Shown piece after piece: positions 10,834 through 22,817 of a stretch of DNA of 64,000 bases. Below the pieces are notes generated by a model. That model ran no database searches. It saw only the letters and a program-made list of their open reading frames with translations, and was not told the DNA's origin. Source of the stretch: Paramecium sonneborni (lineage: Eukaryota; Ciliophora; Oligohymenophorea; Peniculida; Parameciidae); NCBI GenBank assembly GCA_905182985.1, contig CAJJDN010000066.1, positions 401,076 through 465,075 of the forward strand, written 5' to 3'. The translations under genes were made by a program, and so were the position numbers. The stretch's first letter is position 1; each line of letters opens with the position of its first letter.

Positions 10834-13144
10834 ATGGATAAAGTAGAATCAGATTGTGTACTATGTGTTTAAGAAGCAGAAATCATTGCATTAGGTCATT
10901 GCAATCATAAAACATTCTGTTATCAATGTATGATCAAAATGAGGGTGATAAGTAAAATTAAAATGTGTCCAATTTGTAAATAATAACTTGACAAGATAAT
11001 ACTCACTGACAATCTAAATGCTTAATTCACAGACTTTCAATTTAATTAACTCATATCAATAACATATTCAGTATGATATTAATTCATATCACTTCTTTAG
11101 AAAGAAGCAAAAGATGTATTTTATACTAATTCTCAATAAATTAAATCTAAAGTAGAAAGTCTTAATAATCTTAAATGCCCATTTTAAGAATGCCAAACTG
11201 AGTAACATTTCAGTAATTACAATCTATTAAGAAATCATCTTAAAGAATAGCATTAACGATATTTTTGGTATTACTAAATTTTCTATATTTTTAGTGATGT
11301 CTGTATTGAATAGAAGACATGCTTTCTTGTAGAATAATAAGTATATACTGAATATTAATATCGTCATCATCTATAATATGGAGATTATGATGAAGATGGT
11401 AATCTAATATTCAAGCATCCTTATTGTAAATATTGCAAGAAAAACTTTTATGATGAAGACAAATTTAAATAACATCTCAATATTGCTCATATTAATTGCA
11501 ATATGTGTGAAGATAAAAAATTTGTATTTTATAAAGATCATGGAAGTTATGAAAAACATTTAAAACTCTCTCATTACTTATGTGAAGAACCAGAATGTAA
11601 GTAAATGCTTGTTGTTTTTAAATCTTCAGGTGAATTAGATTTACATAAAACTTAATGTCATTGTAATGATCCAAGAATTAAAAAACTTAATCAATATAAT
11701 ATTTAATAATTTGCTGGATTTTATGATGATCCAAAATAAAAAAAATAAATTAACGATAAGGAAGGTGAGGATTTTAGTGATCAATTCCCTTCACTTAAAT
11801 AAACTAATTTAAGAGCTGTTGTCCATCTTGATGAACATAATGATGAAAACATTGATTTTAGAGACTTTTTATATGTAGAATATAATGATGAAATTGATAA
11901 ATAATTAGATCATAGTGAAAAATTACATTAATAATAAAATATTAATTTAGAAGATGTACGTTTAATTAAACCAATATCTATGCCTAGCATTGGATTTGAT
12001 TACTTTATTAGAAAATGTTCATAATTCTTTAAAACCTAAAAAGGGAAAGAAGATCAAATTAGAAAAATGATTTCAATGTTTGAATAAGAAAGATATAGTG
12101 CTGAACATTTTGTTAGTGATTTCATTAGATTGTTTGAATTGAAAACAGGATTAAGATTGATAACCTTTTACATGGCTATGAGGGATGTTAAAGAGAATAG
12201 AAATAAATGGAAGATTTTAGATGATGCCTACTTTAAAGAGTTATAAAGATTACCAAAAAGAAATAATTCCATAATAATGAATTGCAAGACTTATTCAGAA
12301 TTATTTTTAAGATTGTTAGATGAATTAAATAAAAATTTAGCTTAGAGAATTGAAAATGGAGAACTTAAAAATTATGTTGATACAATTATGGCAAAAGAAA
12401 GAATATTTTAATTTATTGAAGTACTTAGACATGTAAGAACTTCAGAGATGGGGAAATTTAAATTTGCATTAAATTTTGGTTTGAGTTCTTAAGTATTAGA
12501 ACATATCAAACAAAATATTTTACTTAATGATTAATCAATTATTTAATGTATTTAATATCATATATTATTAGAAAATATATCAAAAATCAGCAATCATGAT
12601 TTAATTCCATTTTATTTATATGTAAATTTAAGTTCAAAGATTTTGAAGGGAGAATAAATTCATAAAGAAAAAAAAGATGTTAACGAATGTGTTTATTTGG
12701 AATTCTTTTAGAAGGATGCAAAATTATTTAATCTGATAACAAAACCTTAAACAGTAGAAGAAAATAAATAATAATTATTGTAAAAGAAACCAAAAAACTA
12801 ATAAGTAAATGGATTAGATATGAATGCATTTGATTTTCCATCATTACGTAATTTTAAGTCTAAATATATTAGCTAAAGCCCCAAAAAAAGAACAAATATT
12901 AGTAGATCAATTTTAAGTGAAAAATGTAGAGCCTTAAAAATAATAACAGTAGTAGTAATAGTAGTAGTAGAAATAAAAATAAAATAATTAAACAAAGAAA
13001 GGAAAATGGCAAGATAGTGGGGCAGCAATATTTTAGAATTAAGCTATAGAAGATGAATCCTTTCCTAGTTTAATACCTTAACCAAGTATTGATTATAAAA
13101 ATAATTAATAGATGAAAGTAAAGTAAAATAAGTAATTCGTATGA
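10834..13144 (+). CDS. ZNF598/Hel2-like RING and C2H2 ubiquitin ligase
   Basis: 742 aa with introns of 30, 27 and 25 nt, each GTA...TAG, that close the frame exactly. An N-terminal C3HC4 RING (CVLCVQEAEIIALGHCNH ... CPICKQQ, residues 8-50) is followed by an array of C2H2/Cys-rich fingers up to about residue 270. These include HPYCKYCKKNFYDEDKFKQH and CNMCEDKKF...HLKLSHYLC. This RING plus C2H2 order is that of ZNF598/Hel2, the E3 ligase that marks collided ribosomes by ubiquitinating 40S proteins. The C-terminal half has Lys/Gln-rich linkers, two FPSL-type motifs (DFPSL, SFPSL) as in that family, and a poly-Gln run around 12931-12975 written mostly with TAG/TAA. The assigned end is uncertain; see the next feature. 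Confidence 0.9.
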
Positions 13145-13358
13145 CAGGTACATTTGTTGAGGATGAGAGTTTTGTTCCAATTACTACTTATTAACCAGTT
13201 AGAAGTATAGAAGGTACGGAATGGGATAGTAATCCAATATTATCGGTAATTAAATAATTTTAATATTAATATAGAAAAAGAATTCAACTATGAAGGAAGT
13301 TGGAAAGATATAAAAGAAGAATAAGACAATAGTTTAAATATCTGGTGGATTTTGTTGA
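13141..13358 (+). CDS. Short ORF overlapping ZNF598 stop; possible displaced C-terminus
   Basis: 62 codons if the 29-nt GTA...TAG intron 13246-13274 is spliced. The ATG overlaps the TGA of the ZNF598-like gene (ATGA), which is abnormal for a eukaryotic neighbour. The reading VEDESFVPITTYQPVRS / EGTEWDSNPILS looks like genuine protein. Downstream, the frame of the ZNF598-like gene itself again reads well (EKEFNYEGSWKDIKEEQ near 13275-13330). I suspect this stretch is the true C-terminus of the upstream gene, displaced by a splice site I could not identify or by small indels in the assembly. A separate 62-aa gene is the alternative. Confidence 0.35.
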
Positions 13359-13414
13359 TTTAAAATTTTTTTTTGGTTGATAATTTATTTTTATTATTAT
13401 GATTATGAATAAAC

Positions 13415-14725
13415 TCATTTAGCTAGATTAGTTCTTAAAGTTTCAGCTACTTTTTAAATGAATTCTAGAGTATTCAAATATTAATCTCTTGGTACACTAA
13501 AAAGATAAATGATTATTAATACTTCATAGTATTATGAACACAAATAGCTAAATCTTTAGTCATAAATCCTTTTTCTACAGATTCAATAATACTAGCTTCA
13601 AGAGTATTACAGAATCTTTCTAGTTCTTTATTATTATCTAATTTAGCTCTATGTAATAATCCTCTAGTCCAAGCATATATACTAGCAATAGAATTAGTAG
13701 ATGTTTCTTTTCCTTATTAATGTAATCTATAATGTCTAGTAACAGTTCCATGAGCTGCTTCAGCTTCAACACATCCATCTGGACTAACTAATACACTAGT
13801 CATTAATCCAAGAGATCCAAATCCTTATGCAAGAGTATCAGATTATACATCTCCATCATAATTCTTACAAGCCCATACAAATCCTCCTTCACTTTTTATC
13901 ATATATGCAACCATATCATCAATCAATCTATGTTCATACCAAATCTTTTTAGCTTCAAAATCAGCTTTATATTTTGTATCATATAAATGTTAAAAGATAT
14001 CCTTAAATCTTCCATCATATACTTTTAATATAGTATTTTTTGTTGATAAATATAATGGATATCCTAATTCAATAGCATGTTAAAAACAAGCATGAGCAAA
14101 TGCTGTAATTGAATCATCTGTATTATACATAGCCATTGCTACACCTCCTGTACCTTAGAAATCAAATACTTCTACTCTCTAAGGTTCACTTCCATCTTTT
14201 GGTGTAAATAATACTTCAAACTTTCCTTCCTTCTAAAAACGAAGATCTGTTGCTTTATATTAATCTCCAAATGCATGACGACCTATCACTATTGGCTTTG
14301 TCCATCCTGGAACAAGTCTAGGAATATTCTTTATCAATATTGGTTCTCTAAACACTGTTCCATTTAATATATTTCTAATTGTTCCATTAGGAGATTTCCA
14401 CATATATTTCAAATTGAATTCTTTCACTCTTGCCTCATCAGGAGTACTAATATTATTATTTTATTCTTATACATTGTAGCACATTTTATTCCTACTTTAC
14501 ATTATTAAATTGCTTTTGCACATTCAATTGTTACCTTATCATCAGTCTTATCTCTATTCTCCATACCTAAATCAAAATATTATATTGGAATATCCAAAAA
14601 TGGTGTAATCAAATATTCTTTAATCCAAGCCCAAATAACCTAATATTATATTTTCTTTTTACTCTTGTCATTTCATCTCCATCCATCTCTACTACAGGAT
14701 TATCAACCTTTATTTTTGTTTCCAT
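13415..14725 (-). CDS. NADP-dependent isocitrate dehydrogenase
   Basis: 411 aa on the minus strand; introns 14640-14662 (23 nt), 14447-14472 (26 nt) and 13497-13522 (26 nt), all GTA...TAG, give a perfect frame. It oxidatively decarboxylates isocitrate to 2-oxoglutarate with NADP+. Diagnostic stretches are [15 protein letters not shown] at the N-terminus, [33 protein letters not shown], the Asp-rich metal/substrate signature NYDGDVQSDTLAQGFGSLG, and [12 protein letters not shown] in the cofactor region. These fit the eukaryotic NADP-IDH branch rather than the NAD-IDH subunits. No obvious mitochondrial presequence precedes [14 protein letters not shown], so cytosolic location is more likely (inference). 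Length is normal for the family. Confidence 0.96.
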
Positions 14726-15248
14726 TTCTAATAATTTTAATATTATCTTACTAAATATGATGTGACTTTATCAATGACGATTAAAAAATTGTTTAATAAG
14801 ATATTTTTCTCATATTAATACTTTATTTACTAATTTCTTTTTATCTTAATTTCTAATTCTATACTAAACACATCCATTTTTATATTAAAACTCACTTTTC
14901 AACATTTTTTACATCAAACAATTCTTTATAATTTACGAATTTTCTATTTTATGACGATATTTTTCTTTTATTATTTAATCATATATTTATTACACACATT
15001 AAAACTATTATAAGTTTATGAAACTTTATAACTTTTTATGTTATATCATAATTCATTCTCATATAATTTATAAATTCTCAACAATTAACACTATTAAACA
15101 ATAATATATCCAATGAAGGCTTTTATCAGATCATCCTAAAGTAAATTAGAATTTAATATTAATTCTTTCTTCAATATCTTTTTTGATAAGTTTTATTTTA
15201 TTCTTAAGGACTAATTTCATAATTTTAACGAATTATAAATTTAAGTTA
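14726..15248. other. Divergent intergenic region
   Basis: About 520 bases of A/T-rich sequence between IDH and the SF-assemblin gene, which diverge from it. No gene, RNA or repeat recognised; presumably two promoters. Confidence 0.55.
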
Positions 15249-16036
15249 ATGTTAAATTCAAAAATTACTATGAAAAGAGAACCATTAAAAGAGAGATTTC
15301 TTTAAATTACAAACAAATTAAATAATCTCGATATCAAATAAGGTACAAGCAAGGCTCATCGAATTGATAAATTAAATGAGAGAAGTTATAAAATTGATGA
15401 AAGAATTAGAGCCATCAAAGAAAATTATAATAAATAAGTCTTATAGTTAAAAGAATAGGTTTAAGAACTTTCTGATCATATTGATTAAGAAAGATAAGAA
15501 TTTAAATCTCAACATAATTAGTATTCGTAAAAATTATCTGAATTGGAAAAGTCATCATATAAACAATTATATAATGAATAGAGTGAAAGGTCTGATGGAA
15601 TTAATTAATTGACAACCTACTTAAATGAAAAGGTATTAAGATTTATAATCATTAGATAACTTTCATTAAATCAGATTTAACTATTGAATCAAAATTAAGA
15701 GAGGAATAAGTTGATGAAATATAAAGAGGATTAGAAAATTAATTACCTAAAATTAATTAATAAATAAAAAGTGAAACCGAAGATAGAGAATTGTTTGACA
15801 AACAAATTTTAAAAAAAAGCAGTATCGAAATGAATAAATTGGCTAATTAATTAAATGATGTTACAAGATAAACATTAGAATAAGAAAATGAAATTATTGG
15901 AATGCTATAAGACTTAATCATCAGAACTAAGGGAGATTTAAAATAATTGTCTGAAGAAAGATAGGAAAAAGAAGAAGAAATAATTAATTTAATTGAAAAA
16001 ACTTGCGATAGAATGGTTTAAGCTTCATTGATTTGA
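15249..16036 (+). CDS. SF-assemblin-like striated fibre protein
   Basis: 254 aa with one 23-nt intron (15633-15655, GTA...TAG). Almost the whole protein after a short head (KREPLKERFLQITNKLNNLD) is a continuous charged coiled coil rich in Lys, Glu, Gln and Leu. It contains SF-assemblin-like wording such as RSYKIDERIRAIKENYNKQV and ISEMNKLANQLNDVTRQTLE-like segments. SF-assemblins form the striated rootlets attached to basal bodies in algae, ciliates and apicomplexans. There is no catalytic domain and no membrane segment. Assignment rests on the head-plus-segmented-rod layout and overall wording; a generic coiled-coil protein is the alternative. Confidence 0.75.
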
Positions 16037-16459
16037 TTATTCAATTTAATTTAAGAATTTCAATTAAAGATATCGAAGATCTATAACAGAATTTTTTTTT
16101 CATTTTTCATTTTTTATCTATAATTATTATTTAAGCCTCTAAACTTCGATATTACATTTATAACTATAATAAATTAATTCAATTTTAATTTTTCATATAT
16201 TTTTCATATATTTTTCAAATATTAATTCTTTTTGAGCGTTAAAATTTATAAATCTCAAAAATAAAATTATGAATTCTATTATTGTATTAAATTATGGTTA
16301 GTATTAAATAAATTTTATGAAACTATAAATTAATTTAAAAGAAGAAAAAATAAGAAATTATTAAGAATCAAAAAATATTGAATAGTAATTTGCATTTTTT
16401 AATTTTAGATAAAAAGTATAAAATTATCTTCATAAATCAAGTTCAAAATGAATATAAAT
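16037..16459. other. Convergent intergenic region
   Basis: About 420 bases between the 3' ends of the SF-assemblin gene (plus) and the C48-like gene (minus). Poly-T and poly-A tracts and low-complexity A/T only; nothing recognisable. Confidence 0.55.
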
Positions 16460-19400
16460 TCAAAATGGAAATTAATTTTCTTCTAAAAGATGAAATAAAT
16501 TATCATCTTCATTATATCCAATTTTAACAATTAAATCATGGAAAGCCTTTTTTAAAGTTAAAATTTAGTATTAATCAACAACAATTTCTTAATTATGACC
16601 ATGCTTGACTAAATGAAGTATGATATATAATGCATATAATCCACTGTGATCATAATTCAAACTGTAACCAATATTTTAAGTATCATTAACAACTCCAAAT
16701 TAATAACTAAATCTCCCTAATTCTTCTCTAGGTTTCTTCAATTTGATTTCAAATTCATATGATAAAAAAGCAATGACATTTTTCATATAAGGATTCTTCT
16801 CTGGATTTATATATTATGGATCCTTAATTCTTAATGAAAGTGAAGATAGCAAATAGCAATAACATGTCTTTCTCTTTAGATTTACAAAAACAACTGAATA
16901 TTCAGTAGGATATTCTACAATTGGAACAACTAACCAATCAAAAACATCAAAAATAGTTTCATCTTATCCTGTATTTTCAAAAGTAAATTAATTAGCTTCA
17001 AAATAATTTATTCGAAAAGTAGAATGGATTAAATTAAAACATAATGTTTGATAAAATTGAGTAGGAAATAACTTAATATTAGTATTATAATGATTTAAAA
17101 CGTTGTTTTTACGTTAATGTTTTAATTTTTCTTCAAAAAATTTTAATAAAAAATTAAATACCAAATTATTAACTTTACCATCCTTATAAAATTATTACAT
17201 CATAGGAACTTCAATTTTCATTCCATATCTTTTTGCAGCTGTATTACTTTTTTGAAATAATTCTGAAGTATTTCTTCTTATGGTTGGTAAAATAGTTGAT
17301 TAATTTTTTGAAGAATTTTCTTCTTTTGTTTTTGGAAATTCATAATCAACATTTGGAGTACTTATGTCCATTTGATCCATTTATTTTAATAAATAATCTT
17401 ATCTTTTTAAAAGAGTATTTTAAAGAGATTCTTCATTCTCTTCTCCTTAAATCATTTCATTTATCATTCTTAAAATTGATTAATCATCATGTAAAACAGT
17501 ACTATAATTTTATAGATTAGAATTATAAACAACACTTTGATTTATGTTACTTTTATTTTGTACAGTAGCTAATACTTCATCAATAGTCATTTTTTTTCTT
17601 TAGTCTAAAAATTATTTTATTTTTCCATTAATTCTAAAAACTTCTTGTAATTTTTAAATTTCTAAATCTTTATCAACTTCATCATTAATTAATTCATGAT
17701 AATATTCAGTCAATTCTTCTTGAATTCTTGCTAATCTATCTTAATTCTCAACATATGTTTATGGATTATCTATAGACTTTTTCTTTTTATTAAATAAATC
17801 TGAAAATTCTTCTTCATCATATTCTTCGCTTCTTTATGTTTCAATTATTGGTTCCTAATTATGAAGAGTAGAACTATTTTTATTTGTACCTATTTTTGTT
17901 CCAGATTAAAGTACAGTTTTTTTTCCTGTAAAAGTTCTTGTAGCTGGTTTAGCTAATTAAATTGATGTTTCACTTGTTTAAGATTTAGGTGATTAATCAG
18001 ATTAAGGTTTGCTTTTACTAAATAAGGATGATTTTTTTGAAACTGGTTCTTACTATTCAGACTTTTAATCAGAAGCAACTGATTTTGATGGAGAATTCAT
18101 AGGCGATTATTATGTAGCTGTTTATTATCTATTTCTAAATGAACTGACAAAAGTTTTTTTTTATTAAGGTGTTTATTCTTCTAAATTTCTACTTGATTTT
18201 TATTGTGGTGTTTATAATGGTGTTTCATTATTAGTATTAGTATTATTTCTAAATCGACCAAATCTACCTCCTCCAGCTTAAGATGGAGTATTTTAAGTTT
18301 CATTTTATTGAGGTTGTGTTTGAGGAGTTTAAGGAGTTTGTTAAATTGTTATTTTCTTTTTTGAAGATATTTATATTGATTTTTAACTTGAAATAACAGT
18401 TGATTATAATTTAATTAAAGCCCATACTAATTTAGGTCTTAATTATCTTTTTTCTGAAAAACCAAATTTAATTTTATCAGGAAGGACAGTGCCTTAAATA
18501 TATTACCAAAGCCAATTTATAACATATTCTGTGCCATCTGAACCATCTGTATAACTTTGCAATATATAATTAGGAGTTGGATTACTATATGTAACTAGAG
18601 AAGATATTAATTTATCAAATGAATTTTTCAATTCATCTTTAGTAATATTCTTATGTTATAAATCTACAATATCTAAAGACTTTTAAATCATGTGATATAT
18701 AGCAAATACCCATCTAGCACTTTTTAAATATTACAAGATTATTAATCTATGATTTTCGGTACCTTATCTTCTCCTTGGTTTAAATATTACTTCAAATTCT
18801 TCACATATTTCCTCTCCATTTGCTACTACAAAAAATGGAATTAAAGGATTTTTACTCTATAAATCAAAATAATATAAATATGATAACCAAAATGCCATCA
18901 TATGAGGTTTTGATTTCCCATTTTTTTATAATTATTCAAAATCATCTGATTATACTTCTATTCCTGTCCAATAGCCTGTTAAAAATGGTTCTAAATTAGA
19001 CTTCTAATATTATTTAACTTCATTTTCATTCCATTATGCTAGAGATGGCAAAGGAGGATAATCAATATGCTATGATTTTTCTCCTCTAAAAAACAACCAT
19101 AACAATTGATTTTTCAATTTTGCTTTATCATTTGGCTATAATTTTACATATGCTTGGCCTTTTACAATTGTTTAATACAGATAATTTATTACATACATTC
19201 CTCCATCTGTTGCTTTATCTTCCTAATATATATAATTCACAGTTTTGAATGGTACTTTTGCCAATCCTGTTTTTTTTAGTAACTGTTCATATGATTTTTT
19301 TAAATCATCCTTTGTCTTATTTTTCTATAAATCCACTATATCTAAAACCGTTGTTTTTAGATTATAAATTCCACTCACCCATCTATCATTCCAAAAAAAT

Positions 19401-19747
19401 ATAAGAATATAACCTATTGGATCACCTTTTTGTTAATTCTTTCTTAACAAAGGATTTAATTTATCCACAAGATCAAGCATTTATTTTTAATATGCTAAGT
19501 AATATTGATATACTGTTTTAGAACGCTTCTATAGGTAATTGATAAAGTAGATCATGCTTTTAAAATTCATTTTTCCATCATTGTTTAATTTTAGTACATC
19601 ATCATATGTTATATGCACTCCTAACACTAAATCATCAATAAACATAATTTCATCTGGTGCTGAAGTTAATTATTGAGCTGTTTCTGAAAAATTCTCATAT
19701 AAATCTTTGAATTCTGCTTCTTCAAATTCGCTGAAAGAAATATTCAT
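16460..19747 (-). CDS. Large protein with three degenerate Ulp1-like (C48) domains
   Basis: Single intronless ORF of 1,095 codons on the minus strand. Two tandem N-terminal modules share a pattern: a Trp in NDRWVSGIYNLK / SARWVFAIYHMI (about 121 and 345), then LDIVDLQ with an Asp (about 135 and 358), then KDxLKxSxxxL, then ATDGGMYVINYLYQTI / GSDGTEYVINWLWQYI (about 180 and 400). This mirrors Ulp/SENP cysteine proteases, where HW...D...DCG carry the catalytic His, Asp and Cys. Here His is Arg and the Cys position is Gly or Thr. A Gln/Ser/Thr-rich linker (about 480-720) leads to a third C48-like module (about 800-1090) with VFVNLKRKTCYCYLLSS and NYDHSGLYALYIILHLV, again without the Cys. I infer a catalytically inactive scaffold or ubiquitin/SUMO-like-binding protein; similarity is weak and family assignment is mine. 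Confidence 0.6.
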
Positions 19748-20427
19748 TTTAAATTATAAAAATCCTAATCAAATTGCAACACTTATTTCTAAATCTACGT
19801 TCTAAAATCAACAGATATTTTAAAGCTAAATACGATAAAATACTAAGAATTAAAAATTAAGTTGAGACTATTTGGATATTATTATTTCTATATTATCTAA
19901 CTCCAATAATGAAGGGCTTTTTAAATATTTTATCAAAAATATATATAGATCAGTCTTAAATAATTTATTCATTCTAATTCATAATGAGCTGAGTAAATAT
20001 TCATCATTATGATAAATTATAAAAATTATCATTTTTATTATTACAATTATAATTTAAATAATTATGGGTTTTGAGAATGATAAGAAAAATTCTTTTATGA
20101 AATGAATTTAACTAGTTTCAATATTTTCTAATTTAAAAATCTCTATAATTTAAAAAACTTTCAAATGAATAGAAGGTTAATACTTGAAATTTGAAGTAAA
20201 AAAAAATTGATTGATTAACAATTTTATTAAAAGAAATTAATATATATTTTGGATTGATAAAATCAATTAAAAAGTGAAAGTAATGAATAAAAATATGTTT
20301 GTAATAATAATTGCAATAGATTATCACTGAAATTAAAAAAAATAATTAATTAATATAGGCTTGCTTAATAATTGTATATATAAATGTGGGTATTTTTGGA
20401 TTTAGTTTATTTAATAAAAATATCGTA
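19748..20427. other. Divergent intergenic region
   Basis: About 680 bases of A/T-rich sequence with frequent TGA in all frames. No gene or repeat that I can support; it must hold the promoter of the C48-like gene and of the gene at 20428. Confidence 0.5.
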
Positions 20428-20745
20428 ATGATATCTGAGTTTGAGACCAATAATTATCCAATCCAATTATATGATATACAGATGCCAATGACTTCATAAT
20501 AGCAATTCGAAAATTTAAATTCGAATGAGGTATCAGCTCGAAAATTGAGAGTGAGCTCTTAATGTTTAATTTTAAAAAAGTATAAGAAATGGTTATAAAC
20601 TTCTAGAAAAATAAAACATAAGTAAAAAAGACCGTCATTATTAAAAATTGATGAAACAGCAAGGGATATTAAAATTTACAGTTTGGGTATTAGTTCAAAC
20701 AATTTAGAGTGTATAAACGAAGACCAAATATAAATTAAGGACTGA
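20428..20745 (+). CDS. Small hypothetical protein
   Basis: 105 codons from ATG 20428 to TGA 20743-20745, without introns. It is basic in the middle (KKYKKWLQTSRKIKHKQKRP) and acidic at the ends (MISEFETNN..., ECINEDQIQIKD). No domain, signal peptide or membrane segment is recognised. It lies 146 bases upstream of, and in the same direction as, the MORN-repeat gene. I found no intron that joins the two, but a missed upstream exon of that gene remains possible. Codon choice and lack of TGA are consistent with a real gene in this genome. Confidence 0.5.
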
Positions 20746-20891
20746 CCTATTATTAATAAAGAAAATTTTGAGTGGTTTTGATTAATTTATACATTTTATG
20801 CTATATTTTACAGATTAGTATCATAAATATAAGATTAAATAATAATAAATTATTAGGAATAAAATGTATTATATAAATATTATTACACAAA

Positions 20892-22735
20892 ATGAATTAA
20901 TAAAACATTATCGAATTCTACCCAGAGATATTGGAATAGTTTTAACCAATCCTTTTTAATTTGTATAGAAATGAAACTTTACAAAAGTATCATAGTATGA
21001 TTCAATAAATAAAAACAAAATTTCCTCTTCCAGATTAAATGCCATTATTAATATATCCTAATGCTGAATAAATATTAGAGTTCTTTTTATAAAGTTATTA
21101 ACCAATAATTTTGGATATAAGATCTTTGTCCTAGAGGCCCAACGTGAAAATAAAGTTATATAAGAATGCAATATATTTTGGTGAAATCTTTTAAGAAATG
21201 AGACAAGGATAAGGAGTTCTTATAAAAGAGAACAATTAAATATATGAAGGGTAATTTGCACTTGATAAAAAAGATGGAATTGGTTTTGAAATATTAAAAG
21301 GAGATACTTTTTATCATGGACATTACGTATAGGGATATCCTAATGGTGAAGGTGTATATAAATCTACATCTCATTAATACATAGGATAGTGGTAACATGG
21401 GAAGAAAGTAAGATAATTAAAAATATTATAAGAGTGGTATTGGATGGTGTGTTGGAAATAAGAATGATTATTTTTTAGGGAGTTGGGAGAATGGAAAGTT
21501 TTATGGATTGGGTTTACATATTTGTGATTCACTGTATAAATAATTTTAAATTTAATAGTTATTTTGGTGAAGTGATAAATGATTTAAAATTTGGTAATGG
21601 GGAGGAATATTTTCATGGAGGAGATGTTTATAAAGGATAATATAAGAATGGATTACCAAATGGAAAAGGTAAGTATATATGGAAAAATGGAAATTCTTAT
21701 TAAGGTGAGTTTTAAAATGGATTAAGATGGGGAGAAGGTTTTTGGGAGTAGAAAACTGAAAAAGGAATTTAATTTTATAGAGGTTAATATGTGAATGATA
21801 AGAAAAACGGACATGGCCATTTTCATTATTCTAATGGTACAGAGTATATAGGAGAGTTCTTTGATGATTAAAGAAATGGATATGGATAAATTATATGGCC
21901 AGAAAAAGCTATGTATAAAGGTTATTGGAGATAAGGTTTAATGGATGGGGAAGGAATATATTCTTAAGAACATAATAAATTATAAGGTATTTGGAAAAAC
22001 AATTAATTTATATCCTATGAAAAGGTTAGAGTTTCTTTAAATTAATTTCCTTTAGTAAATAAACTAAAAGACATTATAGAAGATGAAGAAATTTAATCTT
22101 AAGTTGCTGAAGAACCAGATCATGAAAAAATAGGGGATATTTTCAAAAGAATTAGTTTATAAAGTAAGACTAGCTTAAGTATTTCTGATAATTAAAGATT
22201 ACCTTAAATTATATCTCATTAGAAATAATAAGGTATTTTTCTAGATGTCTAAGCCAATTAATTTCAAAATTTACAAACTTCATCAATTGGCATTTAAACA
22301 GAAGTTGATTCAACAAAAAAAAAATTAATTACTGAATTACCATCTATTACAAAAAGAAAAAATGTTTTATCAAGTTATAGAATTGATAGTAAAAATAATG
22401 TTACTAAAAAGAATTTGAGTGAGAGTATTACAAATACTAATTCTCCTAATACTAGAGAAAGTGAATTTTAAAATAATATTATTCATTAATCATAAGAAAA
22501 AAAATCACGTAAAGGTAAATAAAGATTATCATTACTAACAAAAATTGAAGAAAAAGTTTTAAAAATAAAACTTGAAAAATAAAAATTGAGTCCATATAAA
22601 TTTGAGAAACTATGGAGTAAAAAAGTACATCACGATCCATTATTATATTAGGTTGTAAATTAAGCTAGATAATTAATTTATCCTCCTGTTTGGATTCCCT
22701 CATCTTTACATCCTTTAAAATAAAGAAAGTTTTGA
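20892..22735 (+). CDS. MORN-repeat protein
   Basis: 597 aa. Intron 21408-21432 (25 nt) starts GTA and ends AAG; intron 21534-21558 (25 nt) ends TAG; together they close the frame. Residues about 95-350 carry roughly eleven MORN-type repeats of the form Y-x-G-x-(Y/F/W)-x-x-G-x-x-x-G-x-G, for example YEGQFALDKKDGIGF, YHGHYVQGYPNGEGVY, YKGQYKNGLPNGKGKY and YIGEFFDDQRNGYGQI. The C-terminal 230 residues are Lys/Ser/Gln-rich and end in a compact segment LLYQVVNQARQLIYPPVWIP. MORN proteins in protists act as membrane- or phospholipid-associated scaffolds and in cilia; a specific role cannot be assigned. The head domain (residues 1-90) is not recognised. Confidence 0.9.
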
Positions 22736-22817
22736 GAACAAAATATTTTGATTGTTTTTTTGTAAATAATTTTCCTAATAAAATTTAAAAAAATAATAAT
22801 TAATTCATTAATTTTGA

